Shown here piece after piece: positions 8,618 to 17,039 of a stretch of 64,000 nt of DNA. Under the pieces are notes generated by a model. The model saw only the letters and a program-made list of their open reading frames with translations, searched no databases and was not told where the DNA came from. The number at the start of each line of letters is the position of its first letter. Positions within the stretch are counted from its first letter, which is position 1. The translations under genes were made by a program, and so were the position numbers. The stretch is from Massilia horti (lineage in GTDB: Bacteria > Pseudomonadota > Gammaproteobacteria > Burkholderiales > Burkholderiaceae_D): NCBI RefSeq assembly GCF_004614195.1, contig NZ_SPUM01000061.1:1-64000 (forward strand), written 5' to 3'.

Positions 8618-9408
8618 TGTCCAGCCCCGCAGTCAAACAAGGCAGCCAGCGGGTGCGCTGCATTGGGCCCCAACCGCACTGCCGGCAATCCGGCCACCTG
8701 TTCCATGTCGGCGGTCTCGAACTGCGGGGCCCACAGGAACACCTGAGTAGGGGTCGCATCGGTGTCTGCCAGCAGGGACTCCCGTTCGATCAGCTGGCCC
8801 AGCGCGGCCAGGGCGTTGGCGCCCGTCCTTGCCGTGCGCACGGCGCGCCATGTCCGGTGCTGCGACAGGGCCAGGCACAGGTAGCCCGGCTCGGCGAGCA
8901 CCAGCCAGAAGCAATCGCCCTGCAGCACGCGCCGCCAGCAATTCACTACCGCCGCCAGTAGCGGCTGCACGTCCGCCAACTGGGCGCGGGTGCGCTGGCA
9001 CAGCGCCTGCAGTTCCGACACCAGCGCGGCATCGACGGCGCTGGCCAGGCCCGGTGCCCCGCGCCGGGGTGGCGTGGCCGCGATCTGCCACTGCCGCGCG
9101 CCATCGCCGTACACCCGTACGAAACAGTCGCGCTGGTACGCTTGCACGGCGACGCCCTTCAGCCCCGCTTGCCACGGCACGAACGCATAGCGCACCAGCC
9201 GGTTCGACAGGGTCACGTGCAAGCGCGCCGGCCGCGCCTGTGTGCGCAGCAGCGCCTCCAGTGCGGCCAGCGCCGCGCGCCACGATCTGGTGATCTCGCT
9301 GCTCGGCTCGCGCAGCGCGCCGCCCTGCCAGCGCCAGCCGGCACGCGCGGTATTGAGCGCGTCGTGCGCGAGCAGCACCCGCAATTCATTGGCCGGCAAA
9401 AGTGACAC
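8614..9408 (-). CDS. Protein in the PilM/GspL-cytoplasmic position
   Basis: A 264-residue soluble-looking protein without a transmembrane segment. It starts with GTG inside the last codons of gspE (23-bp overlap). Sequence alone does not give a firm family. A short strand motif (RLHVTLSNRLVRYAFVPW) resembles the start of actin-like PilM/GspL cytoplasmic domains, and the gene occupies the pilM position immediately before pilN-, pilO- and pilP-like genes. The inferred role is the cytoplasmic ring that couples the GspE ATPase to the inner-membrane platform. A highly diverged PilM is the best hypothesis. Confidence 0.55.
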   Translation of the reverse strand: MSLLPANELRVLLAHDALNTARAGWRWQGGALREPSSEITRSWRAALAALEALLRTQARPARLHVTLSNRLVRYAFVPWQAGLKGVAVQAYQRDCFVRVYGDGARQWQIAATPPRRGAPGLASAVDAALVSELQALCQRTRAQLADVQPLLAAVVNCWRRVLQGDCFWLVLAEPGYLCLALSQHRTWRAVRTARTGANALAALGQLIERESLLADTDATPTQVFLWAPQFETADMEQVAGLPAVRLGPNAAHPLAALFDCGAGQ

Positions 9409-11047
9409 GGTCGATCTCCTCCAGTGTCGTTTCCCCGCTCGCCGCGAGCGCGAGCGCCGCGTCGCGCAGCAGCCGGGTTCCGTTGCCGCGTGCCGCCTCG
9501 CGCACCCGCCGCGCCGGCTCGCGCGCGGCGATCAGCTCGCGCAATTCGTCGTTCAGGACGAGCAGCTCGCCGATGGCTTTGCGCCCCTTGAAGCCAGTGC
9601 CGCGACAGTGCGTGCAGCCGGTGCCGGCGCGATAGTCCATGCTTGCTGCCTGCCCCGACTCCTTGACCAGCCCGGGCGGCGGGCACACAGGCACCGCGCA
9701 CGCTCGGCAATTGACTCGCACCAGCCGCTGCGCCAGCACGCCATTGAGCGCGGCGACAAAGCTGTATGGATCCACGCCCATGTGCAGGAAGCGCCCGATC
9801 ACGTCAAACACGCTGTTCGCGTGCACTGTCGTGAACACCAGGTGCCCGGTCAGCGCCGACTGGACCGCAATCTGCGCGGTTTCCGGGTCGCGGATTTCGC
9901 CGACCATGATCTTGTCCGGATCGTGGCGCAGGATCGAGCGCAGGCCGCGCGCGAAGGTCAGGCCCTTCTTCTCGTTGACCGGGATCTGCAGCACGCCCGG
10001 CAGCTGATACTCGACCGGGTCCTCGATGGTGATGATCTTGCCGGCGCCGTCGTGGATCTCGGCCAGCGCGGCATACAGCGTGGTGGTCTTGCCGCTGCCG
10101 GTCGGCCCGGTCACGAGCAGCATCCCGTACGGCACGCGCGACAGGCGGCGCAACGTGCCCACGCTCGCCCCGTCAAAGCCAAGCACGTCGAGCCGCAGGC
10201 CGCGCATCTGGTCCGACAGCACCTGCTTGTCGAGCACGCGCAGCACCGCGTCCTCGCCGAACATGCTGGGCATGACCGAGACCCGGAAGTCCACTTCGCG
10301 CCCGCGCACCGAGACCCTGAACCGGCCGTCCTGCGGCACGCGCCGCTCGGCGATGTCCAGTTCCGCCATCACTTTCACGCGCGAGAGCGCCTGCGCTGCC
10401 AGCGCGGCGCCATCCAGGCTGCCCACCGCGGTCAAAGCACCGTCGATCCGGTACTTGATCGCCAGGCCAGCCGGGCTGCTTTCGAAATGGATATCGCTGG
10501 CGCCGGCCTTGAGCGCGTCGTACAGGGTCGAGTCGACCAGCCGCACCACAGGGCTGGTGGCCGCGCCGATGGCCTCGAGCGACAGCTCGGGGGCGCACTC
10601 GGCCGGCGCCGCGCCGACCCCGGCGGGGCCGGCCACGCTGTCGAGCGCGCGCAACGACGCTTCATGGCGCGCCAGGCACCCGGCCAATTCGTCGCGTGCG
10701 ACGACAGCCCAGGAAAACGGCACGCCAACCTGTTCGCCGGCCCACGCCGCGCATTGCGGATCCAGCGGGTCGGCCGTGGCCAGCAGGACGGCACCAATGT
10801 CCGTGTAGAGCGCGACGCAGTTGTGCGCGCTGGCCAGCGCAAACGGAACCAGGTCGAACGCCGGCTGCATCCGCGCCAGCTCATCCCGGCCGAGCAGCAC
10901 CAGGCCCAGGGTGTGCGCCAGCCCCGCGGCGACACCGGCTGCATCGAGCCCGCTCGCGCGCTCCAGTTCCTCGGCCGCGCTGCGCCCCGATCCGGCCGCC
11001 GCGTTCATGGCGGCACGCAGCTGTTCACGGGTAAACGCGGCCGTCAT
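9386..11047 (-). CDS. gspE: GspE/PilB-type secretion ATPase
   Basis: A 553-residue hexameric motor ATPase for pseudopilus assembly. An N-terminal GspE-N-like helical domain (residues 1-150) precedes the catalytic region. It has Walker A GPTGSGKTTT (about residue 314), an Asp box (IITIEDPVEYQLPG), a Walker B-type block (DKIMVGEIRDPETA) and a His box (GHLVFTTVHANS). A zinc-binding pair of CxxC motifs is visible (CRAC about 446, CTHC about 477). The ATG at 11047 overlaps the gspF stop as ATGA; the open frame continues far upstream in an unrelated frame and is not used. All catalytic boxes are intact, so it should be active. Confidence 0.95.
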   Translation of the reverse strand: MTAAFTREQLRAAMNAAAGSGRSAAEELERASGLDAAGVAAGLAHTLGLVLLGRDELARMQPAFDLVPFALASAHNCVALYTDIGAVLLATADPLDPQCAAWAGEQVGVPFSWAVVARDELAGCLARHEASLRALDSVAGPAGVGAAPAECAPELSLEAIGAATSPVVRLVDSTLYDALKAGASDIHFESSPAGLAIKYRIDGALTAVGSLDGAALAAQALSRVKVMAELDIAERRVPQDGRFRVSVRGREVDFRVSVMPSMFGEDAVLRVLDKQVLSDQMRGLRLDVLGFDGASVGTLRRLSRVPYGMLLVTGPTGSGKTTTLYAALAEIHDGAGKIITIEDPVEYQLPGVLQIPVNEKKGLTFARGLRSILRHDPDKIMVGEIRDPETAQIAVQSALTGHLVFTTVHANSVFDVIGRFLHMGVDPYSFVAALNGVLAQRLVRVNCRACAVPVCPPPGLVKESGQAASMDYRAGTGCTHCRGTGFKGRKAIGELLVLNDELRELIAAREPARRVREAARGNGTRLLRDAALALAASGETTLEEIDRVTFAGQ

Positions 11048-12234
11048 CCGATGCTCCCGGCCAGGTCGAACACCGGCATGTACATCAGCACGACGATGCA
11101 GCCGATCACGGCGCCAATCGCCACCATCAGGATCGGCTCGAACAGGCGCGTGAAGCGCTCGACCCAGCGTGCCATGTCGTCCTCGTAGAACGCGGCGATG
11201 CGCTCCATCAGCTCGCCCATCGCGCCGGTCCGTTCGCCCACCACCAGCATGCGCTGCGCGACCGGCGTGGCCAACCCCTGTTCCGGCAGCGCGCGCGAGA
11301 TCGGCTGGCCCTCGCGGATCCGCGCGGCGGCCTGCTCCAGCCGTGCGCGCAGGCCGGGCTCGAGCACTCCGCCAGCCAGTGCCAATGCGGCGGCGACCGG
11401 CATGCCGCCGCGCAGCAGCATGCCCAGCGAGCGGTACAGGCGCGCCAGGTAAAACAGCCGCAGGCGTTCCCCCAGCGGCGCGCAGCTCCACACGCGCCGC
11501 ATCAGCCAGCGGCGCGTCGCCGGACGGCGCAGCGCCCGCCAGCACAGCCACACCGCACCGATGCCGGCGGCGGCGCACGCCAGCGCATGATTGGCCAGCA
11601 GTTGCCCCCAGCCCACCAGGATGCGCGAGCTCAGCGGCAGCTCGGCGCCGGTATCGGCATACACCTGGCTAAAACGCGGCACGACATACACCAGCAGGAA
11701 CACGGTAACCAGCACCCCGACCACGCCCAGCACCGCGGGGTAGACCAGCGCGCTCGTCACATGGCGGAGCACGGCATCGACCTGTTCCTGGTAGCGCAGG
11801 TAGCGCGCCAGCGCTTGCGGCAGCGCGCCCGAGCTTTCGCTGGCACGCACGGTGGCGGTGAACAGCGGCGGGAACACCGTGCTGGACTCGGCCAGCGCAA
11901 ACGACAGCGGATGCCCCTCGCGCAAGCGCGCCGCGACCTGCTCCAGCACACGCCGTGTCTCGGGCCGCGCTTCTTTTTCAGCCAGGGTTTCCATCGCCTC
12001 GAGCAGCGCCAGCCCCGACTCCAGCAGCGCCATCAGTTCCTGGCAAAACAGCGCCAGCGGCAGCTGCGCTCTGCGCTGCGGCCGCCATGCGAGCCAGGCG
12101 CGCCGCGCCGTCACGGTCAGCACGCGGTTGCCGTGCGCGCACGCCTGCGCGGTGGCATCCTGCTCGTCCACCGCATCGAGCATCAGCCGCACCACCGCCC
12201 CACCCGCGCCGACCGCTGTGACCTCGAAGCGCAT
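11044..12234 (-). CDS. gspF: GspF/PilC-type inner-membrane platform protein
   Basis: A 396-residue polytopic membrane protein with the two GspF domains: LALFCQELMALLESGLALLEAME (about residues 60-85) and the repeat FYLARLYRSLGMLLRGGMPV. Membrane helices are clear (VLGVVGVLVTVFLLVYVVP; ALACAAAGIGAVWLCW; C-terminal ILMVAIGAVIGCIVVLMYMP). The C-terminal family signature VVGERTGAMGELMERIAAFYEDDM is present. It overlaps gspE by 4 bp and begins 3 bp after the SCO gene, which ties the copper genes and the secretion genes into one transcript. Confidence 0.93.
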   Translation of the reverse strand: MRFEVTAVGAGGAVVRLMLDAVDEQDATAQACAHGNRVLTVTARRAWLAWRPQRRAQLPLALFCQELMALLESGLALLEAMETLAEKEARPETRRVLEQVAARLREGHPLSFALAESSTVFPPLFTATVRASESSGALPQALARYLRYQEQVDAVLRHVTSALVYPAVLGVVGVLVTVFLLVYVVPRFSQVYADTGAELPLSSRILVGWGQLLANHALACAAAGIGAVWLCWRALRRPATRRWLMRRVWSCAPLGERLRLFYLARLYRSLGMLLRGGMPVAAALALAGGVLEPGLRARLEQAAARIREGQPISRALPEQGLATPVAQRMLVVGERTGAMGELMERIAAFYEDDMARWVERFTRLFEPILMVAIGAVIGCIVVLMYMPVFDLAGSIG

Positions 12235-12237
12235 CGG

Positions 12238-12774
12238 CTACCTCCCTGCCCCGCGCTCGTGCAACGCGGCCAGTAGCTGGTCGGCGCTGGCATAGCCATC
12301 GATGCGCTGCCAAGGACCACCTGCGCGCGTGCGCAGGAACATCACCGGCTCATGGTTCATCTTGTTGCCCCGGTAGGCGCCGAATGCGCGCTGGGCTGCC
12401 CCGCTCGACTCGGGGGTGCCCGTATAGAAGCGCCAGCCTTCGCCAGCGCCAACGCTGCGCGCATAAGCACGCAAGCGCTGCGGCGTGTCGTTAAGCGGGT
12501 CGATCGAGATCGAGAACAGCCTGAGCCCGGGCACGGCCTTCTTCTGCAGCTCGGCCAGCACCCGGCTCTGGATCGGGCAGATCGCACTGCAGCTGGTGAA
12601 AACGAAGTTGAGCACTGCCGGGCCGGCGTTTTCCAGCTCGTCGCCCAGCCTGGTCCAGGTCCCGTCCGCACGCTGCAGCCGGACCGCTGCGCCATCAAAT
12701 GCAGCTGGCGGGTCCGCAGCCGCGGCCAGCGCGGCTGCGCTGGCAAGGACGAGAACGGCGATCCTGACCTTCAT
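12238..12774 (-). CDS. SCO1/SenC-family copper chaperone or thiol protein
   Basis: A 178-residue exported thioredoxin-fold protein of the SCO family, with an N-terminal signal (VRIAVLVLASAAALAAA). The copper/redox motif CxxxC reads TSCSAICP, and the third ligand His is probably in KMNHEPVMFLR. The fold blocks VLNFVFTSC and LFSISIDPLNDTP are typical. SCO proteins deliver copper to cuproenzymes in the periplasm; here the cupredoxin proteins of the same operon are the obvious clients. It lies between the cytochrome c fusion (15-bp gap) and gspF (3-bp gap). A role in cytochrome oxidase is less likely because no oxidase genes are nearby. Confidence 0.9.
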   Translation of the reverse strand: MKVRIAVLVLASAAALAAAADPPAAFDGAAVRLQRADGTWTRLGDELENAGPAVLNFVFTSCSAICPIQSRVLAELQKKAVPGLRLFSISIDPLNDTPQRLRAYARSVGAGEGWRFYTGTPESSGAAQRAFGAYRGNKMNHEPVMFLRTRAGGPWQRIDGYASADQLLAALHERGAGR

Positions 12775-12789
12775 GGCGTCTCCTTGTTG

Positions 12790-14364
12790 TCATGGCACGA
12801 TGAGCGCGGGCTGCGCTCCCGGCCCACCTTTCAAAGCCCGTGGCGCGGCGATGTACACCCCTTTCGACGCGAAGCGCTGGTCCGGCCCGAGGCTTGGCGC
12901 GGGACGCGTCGGCGCCAGTATCGTGGTCGACAGCTGGTGCTCGACCGTCTCCACGAAATAGTCGCGCGAGTAGCTGTCCATCAGGTGCGCCAGCGCGTCC
13001 GCGGTCACGGACACTGCGAACAGGGTGTCGATCGCATCGCGCGGCGCTGCTGCGCCAAGGCCGCGCGCATGCAGCCAGTCACTGGCGCGGCGCGTGCGCA
13101 GCTGCTGCGATTGCGGCAATTCCCATGGGTAGATGACGCGCAGTTGGGCCGGCGGCGCCGCCATGTCCGCATCGCCCAGCAAGCTGCCGGACGCATACAC
13201 GGGCCGCGCCTCGCCCGGCAAACGCGCCAGGTCCTGCGCGCGCAGCCAGAGCACCAGCGCGGCCGCATCCGCTTGCGCGATGCGTGCCCAATCCGACGCG
13301 TCAGGCGCGTGCGACAACTGCACCTGGTCGAGCGCAATGCCGCCGCCGGGAAGCGCCGTGGACAGCGCGCGGGCAGCCGCCATCGACTCGGCATCGTCCA
13401 GCCGCACGACCTGCAGCACGCGCTGCCCCGCCAGCTTGCGGCGCAGCTCGAGCGCCAGCGCATCCGCTTCCAGCGCCATGCCACGTGAGAAGTAGACGGT
13501 GTAAAAGCCGCCGCCCTCGCCCGGAAGGCTGGTCAATGGCAAGATGCACGGCACCTGGTTGCGTTCGCTGAAGTCGTGCACCGGCTGCCACGAAGCCGTG
13601 CCGATGCCGGCCACCAGCGCGAACACCGGCGCGCGGCGCTGAAAAGCCTCCAACTGCTCCGGCCAGCCTGATGGGTCCCCGCGCAATTCCCACACATCGA
13701 GCACCCAGCTGCGCCAGGCGCGATGCATGCGCATCGTCCCGGCACGCCGGCGCTGTGGCTCGGACCGCACGGCGGCGTTCCGGTCGCGGACGAACGCGCG
13801 CAGGACATCGAGCATGGCCTGGCTGCGGTGCGGATCGACGCCGGGCTGGATCACGGTCGCGAGCCGGATCACGCTGGCGTCCACGCCGGGGTCCGGGCCG
13901 GGCGAGAGCGTGTGCAGGTAGGCCTGCAGGGCGGCCATGTCGGCGTCGCCCAGCGGGTAGCGCGGCATCATGGCATCGAGCGCGCGGCCGTCGGCGCCCA
14001 CGCCGGTGCGAATTGCCCGCGCCAGCGACTGGCTGTCATACACAGGCCGGATGCGTTGCCCGAGCTGGTGCAGGATGCGCGGATTGGGCGCCGCCGCGCT
14101 GCCACCGAAGAGGTCAGGCGCGGTAATCGGACGCACCACCAGCGGCCCTTCGGCCAGGCCAAACCCGCTGCGCCGGTGGCAACTGATGCATGCCGCCTCG
14201 TGCCCCGTGCGCGTCACATTCGCGGCGCCCTGGCCAGCCAGCGGCGTGCCGTCGCCCAGCACACCCTGGCGGTAGATCGCCTGCCCTGCCGCGACGGGGT
14301 CGGGCTGCGGCGCGGCTGCGGCCAGCCACGGCAGCAGGACGAGAATGATGGCCAGCACGCGCAT
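12790..14364 (-). CDS. Cytochrome c fused to a periplasmic ligand-binding domain
   Basis: A 524-residue exported fusion. The signal peptide (VLAIILVLLPWLAAAA) is followed by a monohaem cytochrome c domain: CISCH at residues 59-63 and a distal Met in MMPRYPLGDADMAALQAYL. The remainder resembles a type 1 periplasmic binding/receptor fold (SVIRLATVIQPGVDP, VFALVAGIGTASWQPVHDF, VPCILPLTSLPG, YTVYFSRGM). The ATG at 14364 is used because the signal peptide starts there. Such a fusion could sense a ligand or carry electrons between the copper proteins and the respiratory chain. It sits between the subtilase and SCO genes. Function is inferred from domains. Confidence 0.8.
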   Translation of the reverse strand: MRVLAIILVLLPWLAAAAPQPDPVAAGQAIYRQGVLGDGTPLAGQGAANVTRTGHEAACISCHRRSGFGLAEGPLVVRPITAPDLFGGSAAAPNPRILHQLGQRIRPVYDSQSLARAIRTGVGADGRALDAMMPRYPLGDADMAALQAYLHTLSPGPDPGVDASVIRLATVIQPGVDPHRSQAMLDVLRAFVRDRNAAVRSEPQRRRAGTMRMHRAWRSWVLDVWELRGDPSGWPEQLEAFQRRAPVFALVAGIGTASWQPVHDFSERNQVPCILPLTSLPGEGGGFYTVYFSRGMALEADALALELRRKLAGQRVLQVVRLDDAESMAAARALSTALPGGGIALDQVQLSHAPDASDWARIAQADAAALVLWLRAQDLARLPGEARPVYASGSLLGDADMAAPPAQLRVIYPWELPQSQQLRTRRASDWLHARGLGAAAPRDAIDTLFAVSVTADALAHLMDSYSRDYFVETVEHQLSTTILAPTRPAPSLGPDQRFASKGVYIAAPRALKGGPGAQPALIVP

Positions 14365-14371
14365 CGCATCC

Positions 14372-16591
14372 CTATTTGACAGTGACGAAGACGGTCGCGG
14401 CGGCGGACCAAAGGCCACGGCTGTCGCGCACCTGGTACGTGAAGCTCTCGCTGCCCGAAAATCCGACCGCAGGGGTGTACGACACCGTGCCATCGGAGTT
14501 CGGCACGGCGCTGCCGCCGTGGTTTGGCTTGCTCCCGATCGTCACGCTGGACTTGACCAGCGATGCGCCCGCGCTGGCAGTGTCATTGGCCAGCACCGCC
14601 ATGCGCACCGCTGTGTATGAGGACGAGCGGCGCAGAGCGGCGGTGAAGCTGTCGTCGCGCGCGACCGGCGGCGCGGCCAGCACCGCGATGGTGACGGCCG
14701 CAACGCCGCCGAGCGCCTTGCCATCGTCGGCACGGTAGGTAAAGCTGTCGCTGCCGATGAACCCGCTGGCGGGGGTGTAGCGCAGCGAGCCATCCGCCGG
14801 CAGCGTGAGCGTGCCGTGCGACGGACCTGCCACCAGCCTTGCGGTCAGCTTGTCGCCGTCAGGATCCTGGTCGTTCGCCAGCACCCCGGGCGCAGCCACG
14901 GACAGCACCGCTCCCGCTTGCACGCTGTAGCTGTCGGGGTTTGTTTGAGGAGCGCGGTTGGGCGCGGCGACCAGGATCGAAAAACTCTGCGAAGCCGAGC
15001 GTGCCGTGGGATCGGTCACCGTCACCACCACCGGATTGGCGCCTGCCTGCGCGCTCGTGGGTGTCCACGCCACCAGGCCGCGGGACGGATCGATCGTCAT
15101 GCCGGAAGGCGCGACGGCCAGGGCGAACGTCAGTACTCCGCCATCGGCATCACTAGCGCTGGCCGGGTAGCGGTAAGTCTGGCCCACCAACGCATCGGTC
15201 GCGGGCAGCGAGGTGAACACCGGTGTATGGCCGCCTGCCCCGCCGACGGCAAGCCTCTGGTAGGCAGCCATCGCATCGACCAGTCCGTGGCCCGCATTGT
15301 TGTCCGCGCCCGGCGCGTCGATGTCGGCGGCGCTGTCCATCACTGCGTTTTCGAGCTCGAACACCGAGGCGGACGGGAACGCGGCAGCCAGCAGTGCCAG
15401 CGTTCCGGACACATGGGGGGCAGCGTAGGAAGTCCCCGAGACGGTCGCATACAGTGGCAGCCCTCCGAACGAGAGATCGCTGCTGCTCAAGCCCACGCCC
15501 GGCGCCACCACTTGCGGAAAGATGGTGCCGTCACAGCCTGACGGGCCGCGGCTGCTGGCGGCCGCCACGGCCAGGCCGGTGTCGACGGAGCCCACGGCAA
15601 AGGCGGCGGGATTGGCCGCCGGGCTGGCCGCGGTTGCGGGAGCGGGTCCGTCGTTCCCGGCCGAGAAAACCACCGCGATCCCGGCGCTCGTGAGCGCCTT
15701 GATGTCTTCGTTGAATTCCATGTTGCAGGCGCCGAGCGTGCCGCCGGTCAGCCCCCATGAGGCGTTGACGACGTCGGGCGCGTCCACGGTCGCCGGATCG
15801 CCGTCCGGATCGAGCAGCCATTGGAATGCCTGGTGAATCACCGACAGCGTGGACCTGCCGCGCTCGTCGAAGATGCGCGCGGCGATCCAGCGCGCCTGCG
15901 GAGCCACCCCGATCGGCGCGCCGCTCGCGCCGCCACCGACGATCAGCCCCATGGTCTGCGTGCCGTGGCCATTCGAGTCGCCAGGGACCGGGTACTGGCC
16001 GAACGGATCGAACCAGCTGTTGCTGCCGCCGCGCCACCGCGGTTCGAGGTCAGGGTGGCTCAGGTCGACGCCGGTGTCCATGTTGGCCACGACCACGCCT
16101 GCCCCCTTCACGCCGGCGTTCCACACCTCCGGCACGTGCAGCGCGGCCAGGTTCCAGCCCGGGCTGCCCGCCCCGCCGCTGCCCGACTGCAGCGCCGCCA
16201 GCTTGACCGGGGCGTCGTACTGCACGCGTGCCACGGCAGGCAATTTGGCCAGCGCGGCAATCGCATGCACCGGCACCGAGGCGGCTACCGAATTATTGAT
16301 CCAAAGCGTCTTGCGCCCGACGGCCCCGGCGAGGTCGAGCTGCGGGCCGAACCGCTCGAGCGCGCGCGCCGACTGGTCGCGCAAGGCCCGCAGCAGCCGG
16401 GTATCTCGCTGGCGCCGGTCCTTGTGGTCGTACTGGAGCAGATTGACCCGTTCGGCCAGCTGGACGATCACCGGCAGGCGCTCGTCCGGGCGATGGTTCG
16501 CCATCTCGCTCGCCAGTTCGGGGGTGATCACGCCCGCGGCCGCGCTGCCACACGCCAGCGCCAGCGCCAAACTCACCTGATTGGGTCGCAT
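14372..16591 (-). CDS. Secreted subtilisin-family (S8) serine protease with Ig/cadherin-like domains
   Basis: A 739-residue exported protease. It has a signal peptide (VSLALALACGSAAAG), an inhibitor-type propeptide (residues 35-125, LPVIVQLAERVN), then a catalytic domain with the intact triad Asp172 (NMDTGVD), His209 (SNGHGTQ) and Ser387 (VSGTSYAAP). C-terminal repeats are an Ig-like putative domain (residues about 455-545) and two cadherin/VCBS-like modules starting with ARDDSF- or NPDSY-type blocks. The same modules occur in the 710-residue cupredoxin protein, so the two probably share an extracellular assembly. Within this operon it may mature the large exported proteins or act as cargo. 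Confidence 0.92.
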   Translation of the reverse strand: MRPNQVSLALALACGSAAAGVITPELASEMANHRPDERLPVIVQLAERVNLLQYDHKDRRQRDTRLLRALRDQSARALERFGPQLDLAGAVGRKTLWINNSVAASVPVHAIAALAKLPAVARVQYDAPVKLAALQSGSGGAGSPGWNLAALHVPEVWNAGVKGAGVVVANMDTGVDLSHPDLEPRWRGGSNSWFDPFGQYPVPGDSNGHGTQTMGLIVGGGASGAPIGVAPQARWIAARIFDERGRSTLSVIHQAFQWLLDPDGDPATVDAPDVVNASWGLTGGTLGACNMEFNEDIKALTSAGIAVVFSAGNDGPAPATAASPAANPAAFAVGSVDTGLAVAAASSRGPSGCDGTIFPQVVAPGVGLSSSDLSFGGLPLYATVSGTSYAAPHVSGTLALLAAAFPSASVFELENAVMDSAADIDAPGADNNAGHGLVDAMAAYQRLAVGGAGGHTPVFTSLPATDALVGQTYRYPASASDADGGVLTFALAVAPSGMTIDPSRGLVAWTPTSAQAGANPVVVTVTDPTARSASQSFSILVAAPNRAPQTNPDSYSVQAGAVLSVAAPGVLANDQDPDGDKLTARLVAGPSHGTLTLPADGSLRYTPASGFIGSDSFTYRADDGKALGGVAAVTIAVLAAPPVARDDSFTAALRRSSSYTAVRMAVLANDTASAGASLVKSSVTIGSKPNHGGSAVPNSDGTVSYTPAVGFSGSESFTYQVRDSRGLWSAAATVFVTVK

Positions 16592-16603
16592 GTTCCGCTC
16601 CCC

Positions 16604-17026
16604 TCAGTTCACTGTCAGCGGCGCGACCGCCAGGCCGTTCACCGCGAGCCGGACACTGTCGCCGGCACGCACCGCGCGGCCGGGGTTTGCGAACAGCACG
16701 AAGTAGTCGCGGTCGGTGTACACCGTGCGATTACGCGCTGTCTGGCGCATGGCGCCAATGACGGGCGATTCGGCCACGCCAAGCTTCGCCCCGTGCGTAA
16801 GGTCCAGCAGCTCGACCTTGTTATGCGCATCAAGCAGCCGGGCAGCCTTTTCCGCATCCGTCACCCGGTAGCGCAGGTCGAGGATGTAGCCGTGGGCGGA
16901 CAACCGCAGCGCGCGCACCACGATGCCTTGCTCCGGCAGCGCCACCTCGCCGCCCGGCGCCGACCGCTGCCCTGCGCAGCCGGCAAGCACAACCAGCACC
17001 GCCGCAGCCATAACACCGATCCGCAT
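16604..17026 (-). CDS. Small lipoprotein of unknown function
   Basis: A 140-residue protein with lipobox VLAGC near residue 17, so it should be lipid-anchored. The mature part is predicted beta-rich (ILDLRYRVTDAEKAARLLD, RDYFVLFANPGRAVRAGD). No known family is recognised. It sits between the subtilase and the degenerate cupredoxin gene with 12- and 13-bp gaps, so it belongs to the same transcript. It could tether the secreted complex at the outer membrane, by position only. Confidence 0.75.
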   Translation of the reverse strand: MRIGVMAAAVLVVLAGCAGQRSAPGGEVALPEQGIVVRALRLSAHGYILDLRYRVTDAEKAARLLDAHNKVELLDLTHGAKLGVAESPVIGAMRQTARNRTVYTDRDYFVLFANPGRAVRAGDSVRLAVNGLAVAPLTVN

Positions 17027-17039
17027 GGCAGCCTCCTCT

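Noticed and set aside
3598..11047. Reading the secretion genes as a type IV pilus (pilMNOPQ) locus
   Set aside because: There is no major pilin, PilT retraction ATPase or prepilin peptidase; the pseudopilins are GspG-like and the context is secreted proteins, so a T2SS-like function fits better, although the platform proteins are PilM-P-like.
12238..12774. SCO protein as a cytochrome oxidase assembly factor
   Set aside because: No oxidase subunits or CtaG-type genes are near; its position inside the cupredoxin/T2SS operon makes the local copper proteins better clients.
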